Origin: a virus
Reading direction: 5' to 3' (one strand)
Virus record (IMG/VR): IMGVR_UViG_3300018416_002324
Coordinates: 1 to 22,042 of that record
DNA: 22,042 nt
The translations under genes were made by a program, and so were the position numbers. Positions 6,672 through 13,837 of this stretch are shown in pieces. Positions within the stretch are counted from its first letter, which is position 1, and every line of letters begins with the position of its first letter. The notes under the pieces were generated by a model that was not told where the DNA came from, searched no databases, and saw only the letters and a list, made by a program, of their open reading frames with translations.

Positions 6672-6878
6672 ATGATGTTTGTAGATTACACCTTCTCATT
6701 AGCAGGTGAGCATATCATGATGGATAGAGAGTTAGATCCTAATCACGTTAAAATCAAAGACGGAGACAGGTTCATGGCAAAGATAGAAGAGATCCATCAT
6801 GATGGTAAAAGCTTACAACAAATCACATTTGTTAAACATCCAGACGATATGAGTAATACGCCTCCCGAACAGGAATAG
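6672..6878 (+). CDS. Small hypothetical protein (68 aa)
   Basis: Start ATG 6672 (or 6675) is placed by AAGGA at 6655-6659; a longer in-frame start at 6639 would overlap the previous gene and lacks a ribosome site. The 68 residues are soluble and appear beta-rich (FVDYTFSLAGEHIMM, FMAKIEEIHHDG, QQITFVKH), like a small beta-barrel or SH3-type fold, with a disordered Pro/Glu tail. No family is recognised. It sits between two GFPI membrane proteins in one late operon, and its stop is two bases before the next ATG. Confidence 0.6.
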   Translation: MMFVDYTFSLAGEHIMMDRELDPNHVKIKDGDRFMAKIEEIHHDGKSLQQITFVKHPDDMSNTPPEQE

Positions 6879-6880
6879 AT

Positions 6881-7216
6881 ATGGAAGTATCTGAATCACT
6901 TGATATAGCCCAAATTGTTAGTCAATATGGGTTCCCGATCATTGCCGCCTTAGGCTTAGGGTATTTTATATTTTATATTTGGAAATGGGTGACTGAGGAA
7001 GTCAATCCCGTTATAGACGAATCACATATGACACTCATCGCTTTAATCGATAGGGTTCGTATGTTGGATAATGATCTGATTAGACTTAAGACTAAATTGG
7101 ATCTTATCCTGGAACAACAGGAAAAAGAAAAAAATGAGAAATCAAAACAAGAAAAGGATAACACTACTAACGCTGTTAACTCTACTGCTACTGCCAATAA
7201 GCGCAAAGGCAAGTGA
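6881..7216 (+). CDS. Single-pass membrane protein with coiled coil (111 aa)
   Basis: ATG 6881 follows CAGGAA. Residues of about 14-37 are a membrane helix with YGFPIIAALGLG, like the protein at 6389. Residues 50-85 form a coiled coil (IALIDRVRMLDNDLIRLKTK), and the tail is a low-complexity Lys/Glu/Asn/Thr region ending KRKGK. The last 83 bases overlap the start of csgF in another frame, so the low-complexity tail codes at the same time for the CsgF signal peptide. Its position before csgF suggests an accessory role in curli export or a spanin/holin-like function; neither is proven. Confidence 0.65.
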   Translation: MEVSESLDIAQIVSQYGFPIIAALGLGYFIFYIWKWVTEEVNPVIDESHMTLIALIDRVRMLDNDLIRLKTKLDLILEQQEKEKNEKSKQEKDNTTNAVNSTATANKRKGK

Positions 7217-7619
7217 ACTAACGCACGACTTTATGTCACCTGCGTTTAACGGACAGGGTTATAGTTCGCACATTCTGACCATCGAACAGATACAGGCGAA
7301 TCGAAAGAAAGAATTAAAAGACGAGGCACAAGCGGAAGCCGACAGACTTGAAAGAGAACGTAAGAGTACAAATGCTTACAAGTTCCAGAATAACCTAGAG
7401 TCTCGTATCTACGCTACCCTCTCTAAGAACATTGCAGACCAGCTCTTTGGTGAGACTGGAGAAGCCACAGTAGACGGAGAGTGGTATGTTGCAGAGTCTC
7501 CATTCGGTGATGAAATATCTTGGATGAGACAAGACGGAAGAATTTATGTAACGATCAAAGATTCGAATGGCGATATCATTTCCGAATTTGACGTGCCAGT
7601 AGGGGAATTTGCGTTCTAA
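7134..7619 (+). CDS. csgF: CsgF-like curli assembly factor
   Basis: ATG 7134 starts inside the upstream gene, behind AACAGGAAAAAG. Residues 1-27 are a clean signal peptide (Lys/Arg, then a Leu/Thr core, then SAKAS). The mature N terminus has MSPAFNGQGYSSHIL, matching the CsgF feature of a Phe/Gly/Asn-rich segment that binds inside the CsgG pore. A charged helix follows (about 50-80), then a C-terminal beta domain with DGRIYVTIKDSNGDIISEF. In enterobacteria CsgF caps the CsgG channel and anchors the nucleator. The 161-residue length is near the family norm. Its TAA overlaps the ATG of csgG, so the two are coupled. CsgE and CsgC were not found in the window. Confidence 0.82.
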   Translation: MRNQNKKRITLLTLLTLLLLPISAKASELTHDFMSPAFNGQGYSSHILTIEQIQANRKKELKDEAQAEADRLERERKSTNAYKFQNNLESRIYATLSKNIADQLFGETGEATVDGEWYVAESPFGDEISWMRQDGRIYVTIKDSNGDIISEFDVPVGEFAF

Positions 7620-8407
7620 TGAAACACTTTTTTGTCATCATAGCCCTTGCACTCACAATGAGTGGATGCGCTACAATAACTGAAGACTTTGGATTTATGC
7701 CAGAGCCTGAACCGCCTGAAGTGATCAAGAACGAGAATACAGAGTTCTTGACGCTTCCGGCACCTGCTACTGGTAAAGCAGTTGTAGCAGTATACGGCTT
7801 TGACGATAAGACTGGACAGCGTAAGCCCAGTGATAGAATGGCAAATATAAGCACGGCTGTGACACAAGGTGCAGAAGTATGGTTGATTAAGGCTCTTCAA
7901 GAAGTAGGTGGAGGGACTTGGTTTCAAGTAGTAGAGAGAGTAGGACTAGAAAACTTAACTAAAGAAAGACAGATAATAAGACAAAATCGAGCCGTAGTCG
8001 GAGATAAAAGAGAACTGCGGCCCATGTTATTTGCAGGTGTACTCATTGAGGGTGGCATTATAGGTTATGATTCTAACGTATTGACTGGAGGCTCAGGTGC
8101 TAGATACTTAGGAATAGGTCCTAGCACACAATACAGGCAAGACGTTGTAACAGTTACTATGCGTATGGTGAGTGTTCAGACTGGAGAGGTTCTAATAAGT
8201 GTTTCAACTACAAAAACTATTATTAGCACAGGAACTAGCATGACGTTTTTTAGATTTTTTGATATGGGAACAAATAGTTTAGAGGCAGAGATGGGACACA
8301 CTATTAATGAGCCTGTAAATTATGCCGTTCGAGTTGCAATTGAGCAATCTGTCGTGGAACTTATAAAAGAGGGAGCAAGAAAAAAATATTGGTCTTTCGT
8401 TGAGTAA
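7619..8407 (+). CDS. csgG: CsgG-like curli secretion channel lipoprotein
   Basis: ATG 7619 overlaps the csgF stop. The N terminus is a lipoprotein signal with lipobox MSGC (Cys17). The body follows E. coli CsgG closely as I recall it: VYGFDDKTGQ, ISTAVTQGAE, ERVGLENLTKERQIIRQN, VLIEGGIIGYDSN, GGSGARYLGIG, TGEVLISVSTTKTI, FFRFFD and NEPVNYAV. The family forms a nonameric outer-membrane pore that exports unfolded curlin. At the constriction, the E. coli Tyr51/Asn55/Phe56 set seems to correspond to Asp72 (uncertain), Asn76 and Ile77 here, so the pore lining may differ. The 262-residue length is close to normal. It precedes two curlin-repeat genes. Confidence 0.93.
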   Translation: MKHFFVIIALALTMSGCATITEDFGFMPEPEPPEVIKNENTEFLTLPAPATGKAVVAVYGFDDKTGQRKPSDRMANISTAVTQGAEVWLIKALQEVGGGTWFQVVERVGLENLTKERQIIRQNRAVVGDKRELRPMLFAGVLIEGGIIGYDSNVLTGGSGARYLGIGPSTQYRQDVVTVTMRMVSVQTGEVLISVSTTKTIISTGTSMTFFRFFDMGTNSLEAEMGHTINEPVNYAVRVAIEQSVVELIKEGARKKYWSFVE

Positions 8408-8462
8408 GAATTTTAAAATTAATATTTGATATGAAAAGGAGAAATAATACTAACAATAAAAT

Positions 8463-8476
8463 GCATCGAAAGGTGC
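8463..8476 (+). other. GNRA-capped hairpin in csgG-curlin gap
   Basis: GCATC-gaaa-GGTGC forms a 5-bp stem (one G-U) with a GAAA tetraloop, without a T run, 15 bases before the curlin ATG. It may stabilise the mRNA or tune curlin translation relative to csgG. The 84-base gap holds no clear promoter. Confidence 0.45.
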
Positions 8477-8491
8477 TTAAAGGAAAGAGAT

Positions 8492-9178
8492 ATGAGTTTT
8501 AATAAACTTTTAGGAATTGCAGTAATGACTGCATTAGCGTTACCTGTATTTGCGAGTGACGTATACATCGATCAAGCAGGTAGCGGATCTACTATCGATA
8601 TCACTCAAACTGGTGATGGCAACAAAGTGGGTAACTCTACTACAGCTACAACATTAACTGGTGACAGCCAAGATATTGATATTACTCAAACAGGTGATAA
8701 CAACCTGGTTGATATATCAACTGCTTCTGGATCAAACGACACTACAATTGCAATCACAAATACTGGTGATAGTAATGAGACTGTAGTAGGAATTGCTTCA
8801 ACAGGTACTACATTTACTTCTACCATTACTGGTGATAGTAATCTCGTAACAGTCTGCGGTGCTAATGATGGTTCTGGTGCAGCCACTACTGGCTCAGTAA
8901 CAAATGGAACCGCATCAGTCACTCAATCAGGTACTATTCCTGCTTGTACTAGTGAAGTTGCCGCTGTTGATACTACAACTACTTTAGTTACAAACGGTGA
9001 CTACAATTCTATCAACTTTGAACTGGATGCAGCCGACGCTGTAAACACAATTACAGTTGGTGGTACCACTTCAAGTAGTTTCAATAGCATTGACATAAGC
9101 CAAACTGGTGGTGATTCGCCTGTAGTAACAATGACGGTAGACGGCAACAACAATGCCATTGTCATTGATCAACAGTAG
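8492..9178 (+). CDS. Curlin-repeat protein (CsgA/CsgB-like amyloid subunit)
   Basis: ATG 8492 follows AAAGGAAAG. Residues 1-21 are a signal peptide ending PVFA. The mature protein is almost wholly imperfect curlin-type repeats in which hydrophobic and Gln/Asn residues alternate: STIDITQTGDGN, QDIDITQTGDNN, TTIAITNTGDSN, TITGDSN, NSIDISQTGGDS and a final NNAIVIDQQ. These match the Ile-x-Ile-x-Gln...Gly-x-x-Asn pattern of curlins, which stack as a beta solenoid in amyloid. A Cys pair (TVCG, IPACT) brackets a region with weaker repeats, so a disulfide-closed insert is possible. It is the likely main substrate of CsgG/CsgF. The tail overlaps the next gene by 26 bases. Confidence 0.85.
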   Translation: MSFNKLLGIAVMTALALPVFASDVYIDQAGSGSTIDITQTGDGNKVGNSTTATTLTGDSQDIDITQTGDNNLVDISTASGSNDTTIAITNTGDSNETVVGIASTGTTFTSTITGDSNLVTVCGANDGSGAATTGSVTNGTASVTQSGTIPACTSEVAAVDTTTTLVTNGDYNSINFELDAADAVNTITVGGTTSSSFNSIDISQTGGDSPVVTMTVDGNNNAIVIDQQ

Positions 9179-10256
9179 GGTATTACTAGCATTTTTGGTA
9201 ATCACACTTAGCGGAGTCGCCAACGCTAACGTGCAGACGGTGGGTAGTGTTACTGAGCAATCAGGTAATGCCGCTCAAATTAAACGTGGCGATGATGAGA
9301 TACAATCTCAAAAGGGTGTCGGCGTCTCTATGGATGATGAGATAACGACAGCTAAGACCAAACTTGGTCTTACATTTGTAGATGATACTAAAGTGAGTGT
9401 ATCGGAACAGAGTACGTTGGTCATCGATGATTTCATATATGACCCGAATGCTGGCACAGGTAAACTCGCAATGAACGTTGCACTTGGAACTGTGAGATAT
9501 TCTTCAGGTGCAATTGCGGCAAACTCCCGAGAAAATGTGAAACTCAGAACTCCCACTGCCACAATATCGGTAAGGGGAACTGACTTCACAATGACGGTAG
9601 ATGAACTAGGAAGAAGTCTAGTCATTCTTTTGCCAACATGTCCAGACAATGGTGACCCGTGCTGGACAGGAAAAATTGAAGTAGCAACGGATGTAGGTTT
9701 TGTAATATTATCTCAGGCATTTCAAGCAACACTAGTTTCGAATGAGATGTCAAATCCGTCAAAGCCAGTTATCATAGACATGGATGGTCGAGGCATTGAT
9801 AACATGCTGATCGTTGCTCCGCCCAATGAACTGAAGGGCGTGGGATATATTGAACAAGCCGAAGTAGAGGAATATTTAGATACAGACTTATTAGAATTCG
9901 CAGAACTAAACAATGACGACCTACAAGAAGATAAATTAGAATTTCTGGAGCTTGATATCAATCGACTTGATATCGAGTTCCTCATCAACATTTTAGATGC
10001 CACAGCAATGTTGCAAGATGAACAACTAGAAATAGATCCTGTATTGCCCACATACAATCAATACAGACAGACTGTTCAGGCATACTACGATGAAGAAACA
10101 ATTGGTATTTTTAGCGAAAGTTCGACACATATTACGAGTGTCACTACCGAAAGAGATACCGACGGAGATGTAAATATGTACAAAGATTCAGTCCCCGCAC
10201 TGATACAGCTAAACGGAGGTGGCGATGTTATCATCAATATTACGCAGTCTCAGTAA
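9153..10256 (+). CDS. Secreted FecR-domain protein in the curli operon
   Basis: ATG 9153 lies inside the curlin gene's end; no strong ribosome site is visible, and TTG 9159 or 9165 are alternatives. All give a signal peptide ending VANA. Residues of about 40-150 are a FecR-type domain: KLGLTFVDDTKVSVSEQS, MNVALGTVRYSSG and RTPTATISVRGTDF. These match the periplasmic FecR fold, used in iron-signalling regulators and in cell-surface proteins of Alphaproteobacteria. The C-terminal half is acidic and helical (ELNNDDLQEDKLEFLELD), and the end is GGGDVIINITQSQ, which looks like a single curlin repeat. It may dock to the curli fibre or nucleate it, a CsgB-like role; this is inference. It overlaps the next gene by 32 bases. 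Confidence 0.8.
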   Translation: MPLSLINSRVLLAFLVITLSGVANANVQTVGSVTEQSGNAAQIKRGDDEIQSQKGVGVSMDDEITTAKTKLGLTFVDDTKVSVSEQSTLVIDDFIYDPNAGTGKLAMNVALGTVRYSSGAIAANSRENVKLRTPTATISVRGTDFTMTVDELGRSLVILLPTCPDNGDPCWTGKIEVATDVGFVILSQAFQATLVSNEMSNPSKPVIIDMDGRGIDNMLIVAPPNELKGVGYIEQAEVEEYLDTDLLEFAELNNDDLQEDKLEFLELDINRLDIEFLINILDATAMLQDEQLEIDPVLPTYNQYRQTVQAYYDEETIGIFSESSTHITSVTTERDTDGDVNMYKDSVPALIQLNGGGDVIINITQSQ

Positions 10257-11511
10257 ATTAGCACTCGTATTAATACTCTTTCTTCCAGTAAATGCTTATG
10301 CAGATAGTGTGTTTATATACTATAGCAATGCTACCAGCGCCGCATATACCAATCTAAAAAATATACTAGAAGCCGCAGGATATACAGTATACAGTAGCAC
10401 TAGCACTACCGTAAGTTCGACTGATGTAAGCGGTATGGATCTTGTCATCGATATAGCAGGAACATCAAACTGCGGGTCAAATTGCCGAAGCGTTTACGAC
10501 AGTTACGTTGATGGTGGTGGTACGCTAATCATTTCTGCGCCATATGGTGCAACAAATAGAATTGGTAACATTGAAACACTCATAGAATCCACAATGGGCG
10601 TAGGCTATATGACTGTAGCGGGAGGATGTAATACATGCTACGTTTCAATAGCAGTTGGCGATTATGCATCTAGCACCTCAAGTGAGAACACATTACCAGG
10701 TCCAGATCATGTTTTTTCTGCCTCTGGCGGTGAAGCTATGGCAGCACAGAGTTCTACGTCAACTTGGTACACTTGGTACGCATGGAATTATGGCGATGGA
10801 CAGGTAATTGTGACGTTCGGATATGGACAGTTTTCATCAACCCACACTTACGCAGATAACATGGAAACATTTCTGACTACAGCAACTTCGGATTCTGATC
10901 CAACTCCAATTTATGGCACATCAGGACTGACAACAGCACAAGCAACAAGAGTAGCGGCAAAGCAAGCCCTTGCTGATAACGGACAAGGAAATACGGTTGA
11001 AATCGATATTGACGGCTCTAGTAATGACATATTCATAGAGCAAGCAGGTGGTCCGAGTTACGTACTGCTATCGATATTAGGAAACACCAATGCTGTTGAT
11101 ATTGATCAAGATATGGACTTAGGCGCTCATGGGTATACAGAGATTGCTATTATTGGAGACAGCAATGAGTTTGATCTCATTCAGACTGGCAGTGCCGATA
11201 AAGCCGCTTTCGTGCTTATCGAAGGAGACTCAAATGACGTACTTGTCAGCCAAACTGGAGACGGTAGTCATTACTTAGACTTAGAAGTCGAAGGAGATAA
11301 TCATGAAGTAGATGTGCTTCAGTCGGGAAGTGGAGATCACGAAGCAACAATTGCTCTTGACGGATCACAACCTTGGAACTTTGAACTCAATCAGACCGGA
11401 GCAACCAATAAGACATATACACTACCGCACATTATGACAGATGGATCTGGAGTGAGCGGGACATGTAATGCTATTGGCGGTTGCAATTTGACAGTGTATC
11501 AAAATGATTAA
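10225..11511 (+). CDS. Fusion of Rossmann/GATase-like domain with C-terminal curlin repeats
   Basis: ATG 10225 follows GGAGGT at 10215-10220; an in-frame GTG at 10219 overlaps that site. Residues 1-26 are a signal peptide ending AYA. Residues of about 28-218 resemble an alpha/beta class-I-amidotransferase-like or ThuA-like domain: SVFIYYSNATSAAYTNLKNI, then DLVIDIAG, GGGTLIISAP and GQVIVTFGYG. It has two Cys pairs (NCGSNC, GCNTC) and no clear catalytic triad. Residues of about 252-400 hold roughly six curlin-like repeats of 22-25 residues (NDIFIEQAG, NAVDIDQDM, NEFDLIQTG, NDVLVSQTG, HEVDVLQSG, WNFELNQTG). A last Cys pair (GTCNAIGGC) precedes the C terminus. It is probably a second curlin that displays a folded domain on the fibre. 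I know of no described equivalent. Confidence 0.78.
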   Translation: MLSSILRSLSKLALVLILFLPVNAYADSVFIYYSNATSAAYTNLKNILEAAGYTVYSSTSTTVSSTDVSGMDLVIDIAGTSNCGSNCRSVYDSYVDGGGTLIISAPYGATNRIGNIETLIESTMGVGYMTVAGGCNTCYVSIAVGDYASSTSSENTLPGPDHVFSASGGEAMAAQSSTSTWYTWYAWNYGDGQVIVTFGYGQFSSTHTYADNMETFLTTATSDSDPTPIYGTSGLTTAQATRVAAKQALADNGQGNTVEIDIDGSSNDIFIEQAGGPSYVLLSILGNTNAVDIDQDMDLGAHGYTEIAIIGDSNEFDLIQTGSADKAAFVLIEGDSNDVLVSQTGDGSHYLDLEVEGDNHEVDVLQSGSGDHEATIALDGSQPWNFELNQTGATNKTYTLPHIMTDGSGVSGTCNAIGGCNLTVYQND

Positions 11512-11668
11512 GAAATCTCCTGTAGTTTGTTGGGCGTCAAAGTGGGTAAACACTGGAGAAGTTGAAAAACTGAAAATGGACAATGGTCAGTTCATGTTCA
11601 GACCAATCAAAAAGCTAGATTACGTTGAAAATCCAGACTGGAGACCTCGTGTAAAGATTGATAAATAG
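11504..11668 (+). CDS. Small basic hypothetical protein (54 aa)
   Basis: ATG 11504 overlaps the upstream gene by 8 bases, and the frame runs to TAG at 11666-11668. The 54 residues are basic and soluble: MIKKSPVVCWASKWVNTGEV, then KMDNGQFMFRPIKKLDYV and WRPRVKIDK. It has no membrane segment. The ordered composition (three Trp, balanced charge, no low complexity), the tight coupling and the stop lying inside the next late promoter box suggest a real gene. Function unknown; a small nucleic-acid-binding or regulatory protein is possible. Confidence 0.6.
   Translation: MIKKSPVVCWASKWVNTGEVEKLKMDNGQFMFRPIKKLDYVENPDWRPRVKIDK
11660..11667 (+). promoter_or_regulatory. T4-type late promoter GATAAATA
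   Basis: One mismatch from the T4 consensus TATAAATA. It overlaps the stop codon of the 54-residue gene and is 26 bases before the cyclase start. Confidence 0.6.
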
Positions 11669-11693
11669 TATGTAACGACTTGAGAGGTTCAAG

Positions 11694-13745
11694 ATGAAGA
11701 GACTGCTTTCGCCATTATTTGCTATTTTCACTACGTTATTTCTAACGTGGCTGACTCTATTAAATCCCACCCTACTACAAAGCATTGATCTGAGGATCAG
11801 TGATCAACTAATCGTAAAGGAAAAGGAATTCATCGATGATGTCGTGCTGGTCGACATCTCTGAAAAGACTTTAGAGGTTCATGGACAATATCCACTACCG
11901 AGAAACATCTATGGGGATTTAATCCTCAGATTGCGTCAAGCGAATGCAGGTGTTATCGTATTTAATCTATCGTTTCCGGAAGAAGATCGCACAGGTCAAG
12001 ACGAAGGCTTCACGCTTATGCTTCCGAACGGAGTCATTCTTTCTCACTTCCCTAGCAATACGGCTCAGAATAGATCCGCATACAGTACAGCTATTGTACA
12101 AGTTGGTGGTGATGCTCTGGATTATATTTACAATTATCCTGGCATAGCCGCTAACATTGAGAAGTATGAGATGCAAGCAACTGGCATCGGAATTGCAAAT
12201 ACTCTGCCTGAGATCGATGGAGTAGTCAGACGATTGCCTATGATTGCTGGTGTACAAGATAGTCTTTACCCGTCAATTATCCTAGAGATTTTTAAAGCGT
12301 ACACTGGGTCTAATACGTTTCAAGTTAAGAGCAATGAGTTTGGAGTACAGGCAGTACGTGTAAAAGGATTTCCAACAATCAATACTGACCCTCAGAGTAG
12401 AATATGGATCAACCCGAATTATGATTTTGCACGATATGATCTGACTGACGAATTTAACGATCTAAACGGTGCTACAGTGTTTATTGGTGTCACCGCAGAT
12501 GGTATCTCAAACCCTGTTCCAACTGCTTCAGGTGCCGCATATGGACATGATATCACTGCAAGAGCATTTACCTCAGTCAAGAACCAATACAACATCGTAA
12601 CCCCTCCGCTTGCTGAATTTGCTAAACTGGCAACTATTCTAGGTCTTGGTTTATTAATTGTAGCACTCAGTTACGTTAGATTTGGTTGGTTACCACCACT
12701 CATTCTGGTTGGAGCATCGATATATTTTCCTATATATTGGTTCAATAATTATGCAGAACTCTACATCATTATGATGCAAGGTGCTATGGCGATGTTGGTG
12801 TTTGCTCACGTGTACGGTGTGAAGTACGGTCAAGAATACTTTGCTAAGATGCGTATTAAGAAGCAGTTTGGTACATACCTATCAGCACCGATGGTAGAAA
12901 AACTACAGAAGAATCCGGAGTTACTGCAACTCGGTGGAGAGACAAAACATATGACATTCTTGTTCTGTGATATACGTGGCTTTACGCCCATCTCAGAGCA
13001 ATATAAGACAGATCCTCAGGGTCTGACAGAACTTGTGAATAGATTCCTGACCCCAATGACTAACATCATTATGGAGAATGAAGGTACCATTGACAAGTAT
13101 ATGGGTGACTGCATTATGGCTTTCTGGAATGCACCACTTGACGTAGAAGAGCAAGAAAGAAAAGCATGTAAGACTTCCGTGCAGATGTACGATGCATTAG
13201 AAGTACTAAATGCCGAGCTAGAAAGTGAAGGACTTTTGCCTATTAATATAGGCGTGGGCATCAACAGCGGTTCAGTCGTTGTTGGTAATATGGGATCTGA
13301 GCAAAGATTTGACTATTCAGTGTTAGGTGATGCAGTCAATTTAGCAGCCAGACTCGAAGGACAAACGAAAGGATATGGAGTGAAAACAATTATTGGAGAA
13401 GAAACCGCAAAAGAAATCGAAGACGTATTTGCGGTACTAGAACTGGACTGTATTGCAGTGAAGGGCAAAAAAGAAGGAGTACGAATTTTCACAGTACTCG
13501 GTGAGCATGATTGGTGGAATAAAAACTCTGCCTATGTCCCAGACACTAAAACTCATAACGGAATGCTAAATTTATATCGATTGCAGAAGTTTGATCTTGC
13601 TATCAAGTGGTGCGAGGATCTAAAGGGAGCATTCTTGGGAACTATGGACGATTACTATGACGTGTGGATTGAACGTTGTAATGAGATGAAGACCCACGAT
13701 CTTCCAGAAGATTGGGATGGAGTATATAGACCGACTACTAAATAA
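11694..13745 (+). CDS. CHASE2-domain class III adenylate cyclase
   Basis: ATG 11694 has GAGAGG about 8 bases upstream. The 683-residue protein has an N-terminal membrane helix (5-27) and a CHASE2 sensor domain (about 30-300, with VVLVDISEKTL, PLPRNIYGDLI, LPEIDGVVRRLP). Three more membrane helices follow (about 308-327, 331-350, 354-374), then a cytoplasmic class III cyclase domain. Catalytic residues are complete: metal Asp426 in CDIRGF and Asp472 in KYMGD, substrate Lys468 and Asp546 (the adenine-specific pair), transition-state Asn549 and Arg553. It should therefore make cAMP, with an extracytoplasmic ligand controlling activity. The C terminus ends in the LPEDWDGVYRPTTK segment typical of bacterial CHASE2 cyclases. 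A full-length, apparently active transmembrane cyclase is very unusual in a phage. It has its own late promoter and lies directly after the curli block. Confidence 0.9.
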   Translation: MKRLLSPLFAIFTTLFLTWLTLLNPTLLQSIDLRISDQLIVKEKEFIDDVVLVDISEKTLEVHGQYPLPRNIYGDLILRLRQANAGVIVFNLSFPEEDRTGQDEGFTLMLPNGVILSHFPSNTAQNRSAYSTAIVQVGGDALDYIYNYPGIAANIEKYEMQATGIGIANTLPEIDGVVRRLPMIAGVQDSLYPSIILEIFKAYTGSNTFQVKSNEFGVQAVRVKGFPTINTDPQSRIWINPNYDFARYDLTDEFNDLNGATVFIGVTADGISNPVPTASGAAYGHDITARAFTSVKNQYNIVTPPLAEFAKLATILGLGLLIVALSYVRFGWLPPLILVGASIYFPIYWFNNYAELYIIMMQGAMAMLVFAHVYGVKYGQEYFAKMRIKKQFGTYLSAPMVEKLQKNPELLQLGGETKHMTFLFCDIRGFTPISEQYKTDPQGLTELVNRFLTPMTNIIMENEGTIDKYMGDCIMAFWNAPLDVEEQERKACKTSVQMYDALEVLNAELESEGLLPINIGVGINSGSVVVGNMGSEQRFDYSVLGDAVNLAARLEGQTKGYGVKTIIGEETAKEIEDVFAVLELDCIAVKGKKEGVRIFTVLGEHDWWNKNSAYVPDTKTHNGMLNLYRLQKFDLAIKWCEDLKGAFLGTMDDYYDVWIERCNEMKTHDLPEDWDGVYRPTTK

Positions 13746-13767
13746 CACACTAAAGCGAAAAAAAGAC

Positions 13768-13795
13768 TTGACATATCTGCCTTATGCTGTATAAT
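13768..13795 (+). promoter_or_regulatory. Sigma70-like promoter
   Basis: Exact TTGACA (13768-13773) and exact TATAAT (13790-13795), spacer 16, without the GGTnnAnCC spacer motif of P1-P4. ACTAAATA at 13737-13744, a late-like box, lies just upstream, so the hydrolase gene may be expressed in both phases. Confidence 0.8.
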
Positions 13796-13837
13796 GACTT
13801 TATACGATTGATAAAACAATAGAAGTATGAGGCAGTT

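Noticed and set aside
8431-8502. 23-residue basic ORF before the curlin gene
   Set aside because: Overlaps the curlin start, is very short, and the purine-rich sequence is better explained as leader and ribosome site.
9722-10057. 111-residue Ser-rich reverse ORF
   Set aside because: Shadow of the acidic helical half of the FecR gene.
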